Shown: in pieces, positions 63,328-64,000 of the stretch | Position numbering within the stretch: position 1 is the stretch's first letter | Layout: each line of letters opens with the position of its first letter | NCBI RefSeq assembly: GCF_900115975.1 | Contig: NZ_FOYM01000001.1 | Coordinates: 186,001 to 250,000, forward strand | Direction: 5' to 3' | DNA length: 64,000 nucleotides | From: Desulfoscipio geothermicus DSM 3669 | GTDB lineage: Bacteria > Bacillota > Desulfotomaculia > Desulfotomaculales > Desulfallaceae | Translations under genes and position numbers: made by a program | Notes under the pieces: generated by a model | The model's database searches: none | The model's input: only the letters and a program-made list of their open reading frames with translations | What the model was told of the DNA's origin: nothing

Positions 63328-63946
63328 TTAGTTCTTCACTGTATGCGGCAAAGGTTGCCCTTGATCGGACCCGGATTGACCAATAACCTTTCTTACGAAC
63401 AGGCCGATGGGAATCAACGCCAGCGCAAAACCCAGCGGGTAAGCAATACCGGTGGCCAATTGGAAACCTTCCGGTGCCATTAAAATATAAGTAAAGGTTA
63501 CGACGGTCATGAAAGCAGCGGGGATTGAGGCCACCCAGTGCAGTTTTCTGCTTTGTACAAGGTAAACCGCTGCCGCCCACAACATAATCATGGCCGTAGT
63601 CCGGTTGGCCCAGGCAAAATAGCGCCACAGGAAGTTAAAATCAATTCTGGTCAGCAGGAAGCCGACGCTGAACAACGGAACGGCAATCAACAGGCGTTTA
63701 TCCAGCGGCTTTTGTGTAATTTGCATGAAATCGGTGATCAACATCCGGGCGCTGCGGAATGCGGTGTCGCCGGAGGTAATTGGCAGAACAATCACACCCA
63801 GCACCGCCAGGGTACCGCCCACGGCCCCCAACATGGTGGTGGCCACATCTTTTACAACACCGGCCGGGCCGGCGAGTAAGCAAAAAGGCAATGGCTACAA
63901 TAAATCCCATACGCTGGGCCATGGAAATCAACAAAAACCAGGACAT
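63328..63946 (-). pseudogene. deletion fusion: LytS-like start joined out of frame to CstA-type transporter end
   Basis: The ATG at 63946, with an AGAGGTGAG site, opens WFLLISMAQRMGFIVAIAFL, the first helix of LytS/BtsS-type sensor kinases. After about 22 codons the homology switches, in another frame, to the C-terminal third of a CstA peptide/pyruvate transporter (LGVIVLPITSGDTAFRSARM, IDFNFLWRYFAWAN, several transmembrane segments) ending at 63328. LytS-type systems control CstA-family genes and are often adjacent, so one deletion seems to have removed everything between. Confidence 0.8.
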
Positions 63947-64000
63947 TGAAGCTACTCACCTCTGATGAATATAATTCCTTGCTTACCTGAAAAATATCGC

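Noticed and set aside
1-64000. CRISPR array, prophage, rRNA or tRNA genes
   Set aside because: No regularly spaced repeats, phage structural genes, integrase, or recognisable tRNA or rRNA sequence was found by reading.

Overview
The window looks like a chromosomal segment of an anaerobic, spore-forming Firmicute of the Desulfotomaculum/Pelotomaculum (Peptococcaceae) type. The pointers are spoIIP, an FtsK/SpoIIIE translocase, oxygen-sensitive CoA chemistry (2-hydroxyacyl-CoA dehydratase or benzoyl-CoA reductase type enzymes with ATP-driven activases), strong Shine-Dalgarno sites with many GTG/TTG starts, and small GGGGAC-type palindromes. This placement is inferred from gene content; no rRNA or tRNA is present to confirm it.

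Positions 1-32000 form an AT-rich accessory catabolic island, mostly on the minus strand. It encodes two thiolases, a thiamine-diphosphate (ThDP) enzyme, an HMG-CoA-lyase-like protein, a ferredoxin-fused radical SAM protein, a DUF362 protein, two metallo-beta-lactamase-fold hydrolases, two dehydratase/reductase subunit pairs, two ATPase activators, an SDR with an OB-fold protein and SCP-x-type thiolase, a crotonase, a MaoC hydratase, a B12-dependent acyl-CoA mutase (large and small subunits) and 3-hydroxyacyl-CoA dehydrogenase. A sigma54 activator (26256-28205) sits in the middle. Four -24/-12 elements with exact GG-N10-GC spacing lie in front of the lyase/ThDP operon, the reductase operon, the mutase operon and the dehydrogenase, so the island reads as one sigma54 regulon. 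The overall logic (C-C bond making or breaking by ThDP and lyase enzymes, ATP-driven dehydration or reduction, B12 rearrangement, beta-oxidation, thiolysis) suggests degradation of a branched, keto or aromatic acid. The substrate cannot be read from sequence.

The island is also littered with decayed copies: half of a second ThDP gene, an internally deleted second copy of the reductase B-type subunit, a truncated OB-fold protein, and remnants of an aldehyde ferredoxin oxidoreductase, an SDR and an alpha/beta hydrolase.

Positions 32600-64000 are GC-rich and look like core genome. They hold an orphan tungstate-type ABC ATPase, a chromate transporter, a DsrE-like protein, and a complete trpEGDCFBA-aroF operon (minus strand, 35863-43459). 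Two leader regions, before trpE and before trpG, each carry about ten (G/U)AG triplets at 5-nt spacing followed by a terminator, the signature of TRAP attenuation. In the trpE leader the triplet array is split by a 150-160 bp inverted-repeat element whose larger relative lies at 44468-44838. After this come comFB, DUF1294, spoIIP, lgt, an Na+-coupled amino-acid transporter with a 32-aa partner, an HtrA-like protease, several internally deleted pseudogenes (hemZ, M50 protease, macB-like), a frameshifted MATE gene with its MarR regulator, an FtsA-like protein with beta-grasp-like repeats, HD-GYP proteins, ftsK, DUF3243 and a CaiB-type CoA transferase. The right edge is a deletion scar joining the first codons of a LytS-like kinase to the end of a CstA-type transporter.
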